Shown here: positions 49,376-59,864 of the stretch, piece after piece
Layout of the letters: each line of letters begins with the position of its first letter
Numbering within the stretch: position 1 is the first letter of the stretch
Source of the DNA: Voacanga thouarsii
Lineage: Eukaryota > Streptophyta > Magnoliopsida > Gentianales > Apocynaceae
Length of the DNA stretch: 64,000 nt
Assembly: GCA_026120185.1 (NCBI GenBank)
Contig: JANUWF010002208.1
Span: 2,542,001-2,606,000, forward strand
Reading direction: 5' to 3'
Notes under the pieces: generated by a model
Database searches by the model: none
Seen by the model: only the letters and a program-made list of their open reading frames with translations
Told to the model about the DNA's origin: nothing
Program-made: the position numbers and the translations under genes

Positions 49376-50961
49376 GAGTTCATTAGCATATACTCATCAA
49401 GGTCGAAGATGGAAGAAGATGAAGATGATTGTTAATACTTACCTTGAAGGTGTTCTTGAGCCTTCAAGAAAATTCTGATTTTTGATCCAAAAGTGAGACT
49501 TCGATTTTGGTGTTTGATATTAAAAATTGCAGAAGTGGATTCAAGGGGTTGAGTATGTGTAATTTGGAGTTTTTGGAGAAGATTGGAGTGGTTTTAGGCG
49601 TGATGGGGTTAGTAGGTGTTCTTGGTGTGGAGAGAATGGAGAGAAAATGGAGAGGGCTGGCCGAAATTCTATGTAGGAAGGAGTGGCCAACTAATTTTAA
49701 GGGTTTAGGAAGTTGAATTTTCTGATTTGAGAGGAAAAGGAAAGCTGGTTGTTTGAATTCCTAAAAGAATATTTTAGGGAATCAATTTTAGAAACAAATA
49801 TGGTAAGAAGATCCTGATTAATGGAGAGTTTTAGGAAGCTTCAATGGCTAACTGAATTTCTGTGATTTTTGCTAAGATGAATGATGTTTGAATAAGCTTT
49901 AGAGTGGCTGAAAATATGGTGCACAATGGTGAAGGAATTTTCTGGTTGTTTGAGGGTTAATCTATGGAAGGTTGCTGGAAAATTTTGCTGAAATTTTGGA
50001 CCTCAATGAATGGCTTGATTGGGGTGATTGATGGAGAGATTTTAGGAGCAGCCATGGTGTTGTTTTTCATATAGAAAAATGAAGGAGATGTTGGAGCTCA
50101 GTTCATGGCTATTCAAGGTGAGTTTGCATAGAAAAATAGAGTAAGTTTCGGATAAGGGTGAAGAAGGAACAAGCTGGAATTTCTATTCAGGATTTTCACA
50201 GGCTGGCTGGAATTTCTAGGCAGATTTTTCTGCCATATTTCAGTCAGCTTGCAGAAGGTTTGAAGGGCCATTGGAAGGTCCTTTAAGGCTGGTTTTCAGC
50301 CTTCTTTATGGAGGAAAAATAAGGCTACATTGCTGGTTGAAAGTTGGAAGAAACAGCTTGGTTTTTGGGCTCTCCAAACTGCGAAACTGCCCAGGAAATT
50401 TTCCTGGTTTGCACAGCCTTTGGCAGTCCGGTTTTGAGTTGAAATTTTCAATCTTCAAGCTAAGTGAAATGGTCATTTTTCTGGTAGCATTTGAGAGGGA
50501 ATATTGGCTGAAAATTTCGACAATTGGACTGGTCAATAAGCTGGAAAAATTTCCAGTTTACTACATGAAGAAGATGAACACAACTATTTTAGAGTTTTGA
50601 AGGTTCAACCATAGAGATTTATTCTCTTAGGAACCTTCCATAACTCTTCCTCAATTTCGGTCAAGAATATATCCATGCATAGCCATTTTCGAAACCTAAA
50701 TATCACAGATCCTTGCTGGAATTTTCTAGAAACAAAATTGGCTTGGATAAATTGAACATCCTAATTGATTAAAAATTAAAGAAAGTAAGAGATCAAGAAG
50801 GGTAGGAATCCCTTAGAAATTTTTGTAGGGCACAAGAGTGGAATTGGAACATTCCTATCATGTCTCTCCTAGAACAACATTCCCACTCCTTCTTAAAGCA
50901 TACAAGGGCCGAAATATACCCTTCCCAAACAAAAATAAAAATTTAATCATGCTAAACTCCA

Positions 50962-51026
50962 ATGATGGAATTTGAACCCAAGACCTTAAGAATTAATTCC
51001 AAAGCTCTAACCACTAAACCACAACA
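50962..51026 (-). promoter_or_regulatory. tRNA-like segment in nested solo LTR
   Basis: The minus strand reads TGGTTTAGTGGTTAGAGC and, downstream, GGGTTCAAATTCC. This copy has the best B box of the five. It is the counterpart of 18131-18197. Confidence 0.58.
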
Positions 51027-51438
51027 ACTCTTGTTCTTATTTCTTTTCCCAAATATTTTTTCTATTTGATCCTCAAGCTATCTCCATATTTTTACCTTAA
51101 GCAAAAATTACCAGTCTACCCTTCTTACTCAATAAACCCAATTAAGCCTTCTAGACTATAAATCACATATCTAAAAATCATACAAAAATGCATTTATGCA
51201 TGCAAGAAAATATGATATACATCCCAACCCCCTTACTCTAAGGTTGGTTTCAACTGGGATTTCACAGTTCATGTATGCAAGTTTTGAACAAATCATAATA
51301 AAAGGTCTGCTAATCCAGATATTTATCTTTGAACACAGAGTGGTGTTTTATCAGTAGTTGTAAAGTAAAAATGCTCAACTTGAAAAGAAATAACCACCCT
51401 AATAAAGTTGACTATGAAGTCATGCATTATGAATGGAC

Positions 51439-51549
51439 ATGGCACCACACTTTGTGCACCATGTTAAGAGAACGGTCAGGATGCCACATTTTGTATATCA
51501 TGATAAGAGAATGATCAGGATGCCACACTTTGTGCATGCTGATACAAGG
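51439..51549 (+). repeat. Tandem repeat of about 39 bp inside the LTR
   Basis: Units of 42, 39 and 30 (partial) bases each begin ATGGC/ATGCCACA. It is homologous to the array at 25600-25710. Confidence 0.75.
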
Positions 51550-54500
51550 TGGGTGTACGGCCCACCGGGTAGATACTCCTCCATCTCTACACCCAAACAT
51601 ATTGGGTGTCCACTCCGAAAATAAACAGTCCACCTGAACTATACTGCTAGCTCGGACAGGCCTAACCAATAAGAACTGTCATCTTGTCTAGGTAGGGTTC
51701 ACCCTTTAGAGGTGGCCTCCTACTAAGAGACTTACCCAACCCTTCAAAGATTAGTCCTAGTAATCTACCATTATTGAGTACTCAACATTATGCTTTTTCC
51801 ACTTGGAAAATGTAAAATCAATGAAGAGTTTTCTTTGAAGTAGCAATTATGGTTTCAAACAACTTTAGGAAAAATATTATTTAAGGAAAATTTATTGTTT
51901 TGCTCGGAAAATTGTTTGCTTAACAAAAATTATTTTATTTTAGAAGAAGGAATATGTTGTCCATAATTGCATCTCAAGGTACATCTTCCACAACAATCAG
52001 TGCATTCGACTTGCAGAAAAGCATTTGTTCACAAACATCTTTATGCAAGGATTTACCTGATCTCTTGCTTTTCTTTGATACAATAGCCTTCCAAGATAGT
52101 TCAAGGCACCCTAATCCCACTTGGGGTAAATACAAGGTATAAAACTAACATCCAGACAATACTTGCCTTAAATAAATAATTCTTTGGTCAACTAGCCACA
52201 ATAATCTCTAATCATGGCAGCAATGCCTTAGGCTTTAATACTAGTTGATAAAGTATTTTATAAAATAAACTAACTTGATGAGTTAAAATAAATGGGTGTT
52301 ATAAAATAAATAATAATAAGTTATAGTTTCAAATAATAAATTATGAGTATTATTGCTAATAAATAAACTAGTGTTAAATATTGAATAATACTAACTCCTA
52401 AATAATATTGGTAAATGGTAATATTTAAATAGTATTATTATTATAAATAATAAATTGCACTTTAATTTTTAATTAATAATTAATAGATAACAAATAGCCA
52501 ATAAAATTAATAGTAAACGAATTATACTTAATTTTTAATTATTGAATGATAAATAAATTTTAATATAAATAATATTTATGGATATAGATAAAAGTTTTAG
52601 TAAGGCCAATTAATATGGTCTACAAGGTCATTTGATTTAATTAATTCCAATATTTTATTATTTGTTTTTAGTCAAAAGAATTTTATTTACTTAACTAATA
52701 AAATAATATTTTAAATAATACTCTATTTCAAACCTACCTATTGTTTTCGAATTTTATAGATTAAATTGAATATTAATTCTAATTAAATTAATAACAATAA
52801 TGTTAGCAAAATAATTCTAGAATTAATAGAAAATAGTTTTTTCAATAATTTTCTATTGTTAGAGAAAATCTATGAACATATTCTCACATAACATATTAAT
52901 CCATCCATGAACATCCACTTGAATCAACATATACTAACACATGGATAATCTCCTTCTAGGCATAATCATCATCTATAGCTTTATTGGAAATAAGAACATA
53001 AAGGCCTAATCACCAATGGTGTCATAATATCTAACATGCATCAAAACATTCATAAATCCCTTTAATCATGATGAGCATATATTGATTCAAAAGAAAAATC
53101 CATAAGGCCTAATCTTACATTCCAACTGTCATGTCCTAACTCCATCCCCTTCACCCACATATATATACTCAACTCCTACTTTATTTAATCATCCTATCAA
53201 CATCTAGGAGTCTTGATTCTAAAAATTAAAAAGGAAGATTTAAGGAAAAATACTTGATGGATGATCGCTTGATGAAGGATTTTCCTTGGTTAGTGAAGAT
53301 CCTCACGAGCTTGATGGCTTTTTAGTAGTTCGGGAGTAGCCATGGTTGATCATCACCATTTTGGCCAAGAGAGAGAGTGTGTGTGTGTGAAAGAGATGAA
53401 TGAGACTAGAAAGAATATTAGAGGTTGAGTAGAAGAGGAAAAACAAGGAGGTTGTTCTTATTTTACCTTTTGGTGTTCTTGGAACCTTCAACAAAAAGGG
53501 TTGGTTTTGATCCGTTTGGAAATTCTACTTTGCGTGAGTCAACATTATAAAGGCTAGAAATGAAGATTATAGGTTGAATATGGATGACTTATAGTGTTTG
53601 GGAGTGATTGGAGGTGTTTAGGATTGGTTTAGGCTTGAAGATGAGAAGTGTATGTTCTTGGTGGTTTTTGAGAGAGTTTGAGAGAAAACTGATTTCGAGA
53701 GTTGCTAGAATTGTGATGGCCGAATGGCCTAGTGTAGAAGGGAGTTTTGGATATCAAGAATGAGAGAGAAGATTTTCAATTTTTTTTGAAATTCAAATGA
53801 AGAAAAAGGTGGAGTTGTTTTAGGTATAAGATTAGTTAATGGAGTTTGTTCATGGAAGGTCTCTTACTCTTTAGTGGTGTATGGCTAAACTATCTAGGCT
53901 TTATTTGAAGAATGAGGGGTTGTTCAGTACATAAGGCTAGCTGAAAATGGTTTATAATAGCAGAGGATTTTTTGGTTTAATCACTTAGCTATAGGTATGT
54001 TTTAATGGAACAAAATCTGAAATTTAGTTTGAAGTTTGAATAAGTTTTGGATAGAGTAATCTTATGAACTTTTTAAGGTATGATCATGGAGTCCAACATT
54101 CAAGGTTGGTGTGGTGGCCAAAATTTTCAGTCCATGGAGAACAAGGTTTGAATTTCAATGGCAATTGATGAAGAATTTCGGTCTTAGCCTTGAAAAGACA
54201 AGTTGAAAAATTTTTGGAATTTAAGCTTCAAGAACACTTGGAGTTGGAATGATTTTGGTGTAGAATTTTCTGTTCTCTTTGGCATGATTTTGCAGCTGGA
54301 TTCTAATGGTGTTTGAATGTCTTTTAATGGTGGTTTTCCAGCCTTCAACTTGAAGAAAAATAGAGGAAGTTCTAGTTGTTCTTATGCTCTAACGGTGGCT
54401 TCAAATTCCCTATTTAATGCTGAAACAAAATTCTAGTTTTAGGATGTTTGTATAGACCGAAAATTCACTGAATTTCCAGCCTTTAACCTTGCATAAAATG

Positions 54501-54986
54501 TCAGTTTTACTTGAAAAAATTGGGTAGGAAAGTTGGCTAAAACTTTCGAAAACAGCCCTACAAGAAATCTGGAAAATTTTCCAGATTTTTCTTTACCAAA
54601 AACATGAACAAGATGAACATGGAATTTGAAGGAATAGCTATGGTGTTTTCTTTTCCTTGGAATCCCTACCTAATTCTCCTCCCTATTTTCGGCCATCCCT
54701 ATCCCACAAGAGCTGATTTTTGAATTCTAATGCTAGGGATTTATCACAAAAGTTTTATGAAAAAAAATAGATTAATGAATTAAGAATAATTTAAATTTCA
54801 AAGATGTTAGGACAAGGCTAGCAAAAATTAAAGGGGACAAGAATTCTTCTAGATTCTTTTTTGGACAAGATCACGTGGTCAAGATATTACCATCATGTCT
54901 CCCTTAAGACAACATTTCTATCTTTAAGAAATGTAAGAAAATCGAAAATTCAAACATAGTTAAGATAATTATGAATAAAACTTAAG

Positions 54987-55050
54987 TGATGGATTTGAAC
55001 TCAAAACCTTAGAGATTAAATCTCAAAGCTCTAACCACTTAACCACATTA
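54987..55050 (-). promoter_or_regulatory. tRNA-like segment in chromovirus 5' LTR
   Basis: The minus strand reads TGGTTAAGTGGTTAGAGC, then GAGTTCAAATCC. It is the counterpart of 43129-43193 in the other LTR of the same element. Confidence 0.55.
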
Positions 55051-55295
55051 AATCTTGTTCTTATTTTCTCAACCAAATATTCTTCTTATCTAAACTTTAA
55101 GCCATCTTCCTATTTTGACCTCAAGCAAAATTACCTTTTTACCCTTTCTACCCAACAAGCATAAATAAACCATTTAACCTATAAACCATAATTCTAAGAT
55201 ATGCAAAATCATTCAAAAAGTATATTTTATGCATGATGACATGATATGCATTCCATCCCTCTTACTCTAGGGTTAGCTTTAGGTGGGGTTTCACA

Positions 55296-55492
55296 CTAGA
55301 CGTGGCTCCGAATATTTTCCTGGTTGTCGTTTACCACTTCTACATTCTGACATAGTGATTATTTTGTGTAATAAGTTTCCAAAATTTCTAAATTTCATTA
55401 AATAGAATAATAAAAAGAAATTCTAATTTTGAAAATAAGTGATTATGTAAACCTATAATTGATTTAGGTTCCCAAATTTCTAATTTTCCAAA
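55296..55492. other. CACTA interior between LTR element and eEF1A fragment
   Basis: This continues the sequence broken at 25089. It is AT-rich, with no gene seen. Confidence 0.4.
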
Positions 55493-55585
55493 ACTATTGT
55501 TGTTGGTGTTATTAAGAATGTTGAGAAGAAGGATCCTACTGGTGCCAAGGTTACTAAGGCTGGTGCAAAGAAAGGTGCCAAATGA
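55493..55585 (+). pseudogene. Captured fragment of translation elongation factor eEF1A (C-terminus)
   Basis: Thirty codons and a TGA stop encode [20 protein letters not shown] followed by [10 protein letters not shown]. This is the C-terminal tail of plant eEF1A (the GTPase that brings aminoacyl-tRNA to the ribosome), whose ending in known proteins is very close to [28 protein letters not shown]. Similarity stops abruptly upstream of the Thr codon, where the sequence is AT-rich and non-coding, so the fragment lacks all three folded domains and cannot work as a factor. The frame and natural stop are intact, which suggests a fairly recent copy. It lies inside the CACTA element about 1.1 kb before TNPA-like gene 2, on the same strand. 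The parent gene is presumably elsewhere in this genome. Confidence 0.88.
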
Positions 55586-56701
55586 ACCGTGCTGGTTCAT
55601 TCTAGGATTACTTCTGACGAGGTATACTATTAAAATAAATCTTGTCATGAAAATTGCCTCCTTTTGAGAACTACTGTCATTGTTTGGCCTTTATTCTATC
55701 TGTGGTGTTGTAGGTTTTTGCCTTATAAGTTTGGCATCCTTTCCCAAAATTGGGTACTTGATCAGCGGTGGCAGATCCTACAATAATAGTCTTTGTTATG
55801 TAATGTTTTGAGTCCTGTGCATTGAGGTGCTTTGGTTTTTCCTGGCAGCTCAAAAGTTTTGTTGTTTGATGTTATGCTCATTCTATATAATTATTGAACT
55901 TATTTTACGAATTTCCTTTGCATTTATTTCTCCTCCATTTTTCGTTTAAATTATTGTGGACAGTACCATGGATGAGTTGGGCTTTGTTCAGTCCTAATTT
56001 ACCTTCACCTAGTGTTGTTCTTGAATTGGCAGTCTTGTTTCCTGTAGCTTGTGCCCCAAGAAATTCCCCAAGTGGGCGCAATTCATGAAAGTTTGAATAG
56101 GAAATATGTTCCTCTGTGTTCTGACCATATAAGTGAGTTTTACTTGCATGTAAGATTGTGATATTGAGATCTAATAGAGAATGCGTTCCTCCTTATTCCT
56201 TCTGTGTTCTCTTTACCAATAGTCAATCCCATATAAGCAGACTGACTCATCAGTATAATTGATTTTACTTCTATTGTGAGGGTTGGTTGAAGCAATTTTG
56301 CTTTCCTTGTACAAATCTGGATTTGTCTCTGCCAAGTGAAGAAATAAGCTTTTCAATACAATTACCAAATATTAGTTTACTTAGTTTGTACAATTAACAA
56401 AATTGAACTGGCCCTCTTTGTCAGCTTCCTGTTTCAATGTTTTGTCTGACTGCTAGTAACACAATAGCACGATTAAGCTTGAAATCTTGATCAATTCACT
56501 ACAAATTTTATTCATCAGACTTGTGAGCATGAGTTGATCTTGTGTTATATAGGTAATCTCAGTATCTTGTAGCCAACAAAATGTAAGTTCAAAATTTTTA
56601 CTAGTTTAAATATATTATTTTATTTTTGCTTATTTTTAAATCAAAATAGATTTGTTAATTTATTCTAACAATTAATTATTCATTTAAAGAATTTTTATAT
56701 A
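55586..56701 (+). other. Probable eEF1A 3' untranslated sequence, then unassigned CACTA DNA
   Basis: Sequence after the eEF1A stop has an apparent intron (GAG|GTATAC at about 55620 to TTGTAG at about 55711) and then a T/G-rich tail to about 55880, which looks like a host 3' untranslated region carried along. A 64-codon frame at 55894-56088 has no recognised family. From about 56100 to the TNPA-like gene I see nothing specific. Confidence 0.45.
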
Positions 56702-58548
56702 AGAAAACGTCAAAGAGATTGTGATATCACTAGTCAAGGAGTAATTGCATCAGACACGAATGAATTAAATACTTCACATTTCGATAGTGATGAGACTCAA
56801 CCACCTAGTGATGGAGAATTCACTAATACCCAACCACAAGCTGAAATCACTAGTGAAGTTTATGGTGATGTGGAGGTCAGAGGTACAAAATATTGTATTA
56901 TCTTGACAAATTAATATTTTCTATCAAATTTATTTTTTCATTTTACAGATGAGCAATTGATTGTAATGAAACATGAAGAAGTTATACGAGCCAAAGGTGT
57001 ATGGAAATTGCCCGATAATCACAGGATTGTGGTTCATTTTAATGAGTTAGGATAACCAATTAAAAAGGGCGGTGGAATTTTGGGTGGATGGTTGGGTAAT
57101 GTTGCAATGAAAAAAGAGTACTGTTCAATTGAATGGTCGAATAGGAGGAAAATGCCTATGATTGATAAGGAAAATTTGATGAAATTGACTAAGGTATTAA
57201 GTTTATTTGGTTTTATTTTTGTAAAAATTTTTATAAACTTCTTATTTGTTTTCACTTTGTATTCTTAATATTTTTATAGAAATACTTTGATATCCCTGAT
57301 CACGTTGAAGTACAAAAGTGGGTGCTCCAATCAATTGCACGCAAGTGGAAGGATTTCAAATTTGATTTAAAACATAAGTATTTCTCGTCTTAGAAGACTC
57401 CAGAAGAAATAGAGAATTTAGTTCTAGATGATGTTTTTTTCAAATCAATGGAAGATTCTTGTGCAATATTGGTTCTCAGAGAAAGCTCAGGTAACATGAA
57501 ATATTACCTTATAAATTAATTCTAATTATATTTTTAAAAAATTAATTTTTGCCTAAGTTTTCTGTTACAATTCAAAAGTTTTTTCGATATCTATAATTTG
57601 GTCAGAATCTTTCAAAAAAGGGTAAAGCAGCATGAGGTTATCACAAAACACATCACACTAGTGGATCAAAGAGTTTTGCACGAGGAAGACATGAATATGT
57701 GAGTTCAAATTTAAATTTACTACGTTTAGTACTTTTCTATGCAATTCCTACATAAATTTTAGTGACTTTTATGCATTTCTAATAGTTTCTAAATTTTTTA
57801 ATGTATTTTATAACAGGAGATGAATCATGGAAAAAAGCCAAAGGCAGATTGAGTTTTACAAAATTAGTCACACGAGAAAGGATGAAAAATTCATAAACGA
57901 TCAGTCCAAAGCTATTATGGTAGTTTTCTTTTGCATTATTTAAACTAAAATTTTAGTTGTATCTTGTTTCAAGAAATTTAAGGTTACTACTATTTTTTAA
58001 TTTTTTACTATAATATAGGAGAACGTAACAAATATTGCTGTAGAACGTTCTGCAACACATAAAGATTCAAATGGCAATATAATAAAGGATGAAGTACTCA
58101 ATGAAGTTTTGGGAGAATATCAATACGATCGAGATAGAGGATATGGATTATGAGCTACTCCTTCACAAATTTTTGGACCAAACTCTAAACCAAAAGATAG
58201 AAAACAACATGAGGTTGAAATTTTCCAAAAAGAAATACATGACATGAATGTAAGTTATGAGACGATGATTGCAAACATGAAGGAAGAGTATGAAAGGAAT
58301 ATTACAGACATACAAAATGATTATGAAAAGAAGATTGATGATCTCAAAAAAGAGTTAAACAGTATGTGCAGTGATGTATCCAATTTTAGAATATTATTTT
58401 CAAATGTGAGTTACTATCACATGGTCATTATGTTTACTATTTCTACGTAAATGATTCATGCCACTTAAATGTTATGGCATGCATTTAATTTTTCAGGCTG
58501 GTCATAGTTTTAGTATGTCTAAATTTACATCTACACAAGGTTGAGTTT
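56702..58548 (+). pseudogene. TNPA-like CACTA gene no. 2 (Transposase_24 family), multi-exon
   Basis: Exons with good splice sites encode a PF03004-type protein. The first visible exon, about 56702-56881 (KRQRDCDITSQGVIASDTNE, acidic), is followed by 56949-57194 (KLPDNHRIVVHFNELG, one stop, GGWLGNVAMKKEYCSIEW, MPMIDKENLMKLTK) and 57280-57490 (KYFDIPDHVEVQKWVLQSIA, RKWKDFKFDLKHKYF; then, after a frameshift, WKILVQYWFSEKAQ). Next come 57605-57700 (HHTSGSKSFARGRHEY, the family core motif), 57817-57919 (QIEFYKISHTRKDEKFINDQ) and 58020-about 58404 (EVLGEYQYDRDRGYGL, then a coiled-coil of heptad-like MKEEYERNITDIQNDYEKKI). A short last exon follows at 58498. Three or four nonsense codons and one frameshift disable it. 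It is better preserved than gene 1 and differs from it in sequence. The role in the family is binding subterminal repeats together with TNPD. Confidence 0.85.
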
Positions 58549-58969
58549 ATGTAAGTATTTTATTTAGTCAAATTATTTTAGCTGTATTTATTTCATTGAA
58601 TTTTGTAAAACTATTATTTTTATGTGCATAAAATGTTTTCATTATTTTGAATATTTACCATTTGATTTGTTTTGATTTGTAGGGACATTAAAATATAAAA
58701 AGCAATGATTTGTAAATATTCATCCACTTTGAAGATGCGAAGAGATATTTCTAGTTGAGAATTAGTTGAATAATTTGTAATCAAATATTAGTTTGCTTGG
58801 TTTTTATACGGATATTTGAATTATATATATTTTGAATATTTAAAATTTATATGGATATTTGAATTATATATTTTTTGAATATTTAAATTATGTTTCATAT
58901 TTTATTCTTTCTAAAATTTGAAAAAGTAATTGGACAACCTTAAAAATATTTTTAAAAAATAAGAAAACA
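58549..58969. other. AT-rich spacer after TNPA-like gene 2
   Basis: Non-coding, with duplicated ATATGGATATTTGAATTATATAT stretches near 58805-58880 that may be a local tandem duplication of about 54 bp. No gene. Confidence 0.4.
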
Positions 58970-59834
58970 AAAATGGTAAAAAATTTATGGAGAAATCGTG
59001 TACCAAAAAATGTCACAATAGAAAGCATATGTCGTAAATTTTGGGACATTGAAAAAAGTGATGCTAAATTCTGGGACAATATAGTACAATTAGTGTTGTT
59101 AAAAAGGGACGCAATCATACTTACACATCGTTACTTTGGGACATTTTTCTGGGATGTTATTGATTATTTTGTCGGTACGAAAGGGACAGAAATAGAATTA
59201 CATATCGTCATTCTAAGGACATTTATGTAAAGAAAGTGTTGCCAAATTTGAGATGCTACACAATCATAGTGTAGCTAAAAAGGGGACTCAGACGTAATTT
59301 TATGTTGGAAATTTGGAGACGTTTATACAAAACGTGTCGTGAAAAAAAAAATCTATATAAAACATATTAGTAAATTAGGCGACAGTAACAAACATAAGCA
59401 TCGTAATATTAGGTACACTTCTATAATAAGCATCAGAAATTATGTGTCGTAAAATTGTGAAATGCATGGAAGTAGGGACACATTTAAAAGTGATGAGAAT
59501 TAATTAAATATTTATTTTAAGATAAAAATAAAATTAAAATTAAATATTTGCAATGAACAATAATTGTATTTTCGATTAAAAAAAACCTATTTGCAACGGC
59601 CATGCAACGGGAAAAGAACCATTGTATTTAGTTTGGATATATTTGAGGCTTCTTGCAACAAAAAAAAGTGTTGTAAAAAGATGTATTTTTCATGGAAAAT
59701 AGATCATTGCGACGGTGCATACGGTTGCAAAGGCAATTGCAACCTCCTGCAATAGCAATGAGCATTTTCCCATTGCAATGCCTTTACAATTGATTATTTA
59801 TGACCAAATCGATCCTTTTTCTCATGAAATTCAG
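58970..59834 (+). repeat. CACTA 3' subterminal repeat zone
   Basis: From about 59040 to 59480 some ten copies of a GGGAC(A/G) motif occur at intervals of roughly 20-90 bp (TGGGACATT, TGGGACAAT, AGGGACGCA, TGGGACATT, AGGGACAGA, GGGGACTCA, AGGGACACA). From about 59580 to 59790 copies of TTGCAAC/GTTGCAA follow, matching the 5' subterminal motif. Such arrays are TNPA-binding regions in characterised CACTA elements; binding here is inferred. Confidence 0.6.
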
Positions 59835-59864
59835 TGGTTACGAAAATCTATTTTTCTTGTAGTG
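59835..59864 (-). repeat. CACTA right terminal inverted repeat
   Basis: The plus strand ends TTTTTCTTGTAGTG. It pairs with the left end at 26 of 30 positions. The ATT at 59865-59867 is the target duplication. Confidence 0.92.

Larger units (their letters stand above)
47016..51266 (-). mobile_element. Nested solo LTR (4251 bp) in the chromovirus 5' LTR
   Basis: The sequence starts TGTAACACTCC and ends GGGATTTCACA, flanked by perfect GTTCA duplications (47011-47015 and 51267-51271). The intact sister LTR at about 25422-25427 shows the empty site. It is the only uninterrupted copy of the sister subfamily here and so the best reference for it. It contains a long GA tract at 49321-49371 and no coding sequence. 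Confidence 0.94.
25090..55295 (-). mobile_element. Ty3-gypsy chromovirus (Tekay/Del-like), with three nested insertions
   Basis: The two LTRs are 25090-28288 plus 42257-43437 (about 4.37 kb without the insertion) and 46675-47015 plus 51267-55295 (about 4.36 kb). Both start TGTAACACCCCGCTA and end TTTCACA on the plus strand. The internal region, 43438-46674, codes on the minus strand. The flanks are CTGGA (25085-25089) and CTAGA (55296-55300), a 5-bp duplication with one transition. The lineage call rests on the pol C-terminus, the long LTRs and the methionine-tRNA-type primer site. At about 3.2 kb the internal region is shorter than usual, so part of gag-pol is deleted. The element is dead. 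Confidence 0.88.
46675..55295 (-). repeat. Chromovirus 5' LTR, split by a solo LTR
   Basis: The plus-strand start is TGTAACACCCCGCTA and the end is GGGGTTTCACA. It is interrupted from 47016 to 51266. Excluding that, it is about 4.36 kb and matches the 3' LTR closely (for example 51329-51550 against 25490-25710). A second ~39-bp tandem array lies at 51439-51549. Confidence 0.9.
1837..59864 (+). mobile_element. CACTA (En/Spm) DNA transposon, about 58 kb with nested insertions
   Basis: Both ends carry the family terminus: the left end reads CACTACAAGAAAAA and the right end is its reverse complement, with 26 of the first 30 positions agreeing. Each side is flanked by ATT (1834-1836 and 59865-59867), the 3-bp target duplication typical of CACTA elements. 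Inside are remnants of the two usual genes, a tnp2/TNPD-type transposase (6.7-19.0 kb) and TNPA-like genes (19.5-21.5 and 56.7-58.5 kb), all on the plus strand. About 41 kb of the span is later insertions (copia remnant, solo LTR with a LINE, Tekay-like element), leaving roughly 17 kb of original element, a plausible size for the family. The tnp2 catalytic domain is missing, so this copy is non-autonomous. An alternative is two CACTA elements nested in each other, since there are two TNPA-like genes; I found no second pair of ends. Confidence 0.85.

Noticed and set aside
55894..56088. 64-codon frame as another captured gene
   Set aside because: No recognised family and no codon or splice support; it lies in sequence following the eEF1A 3' untranslated region.
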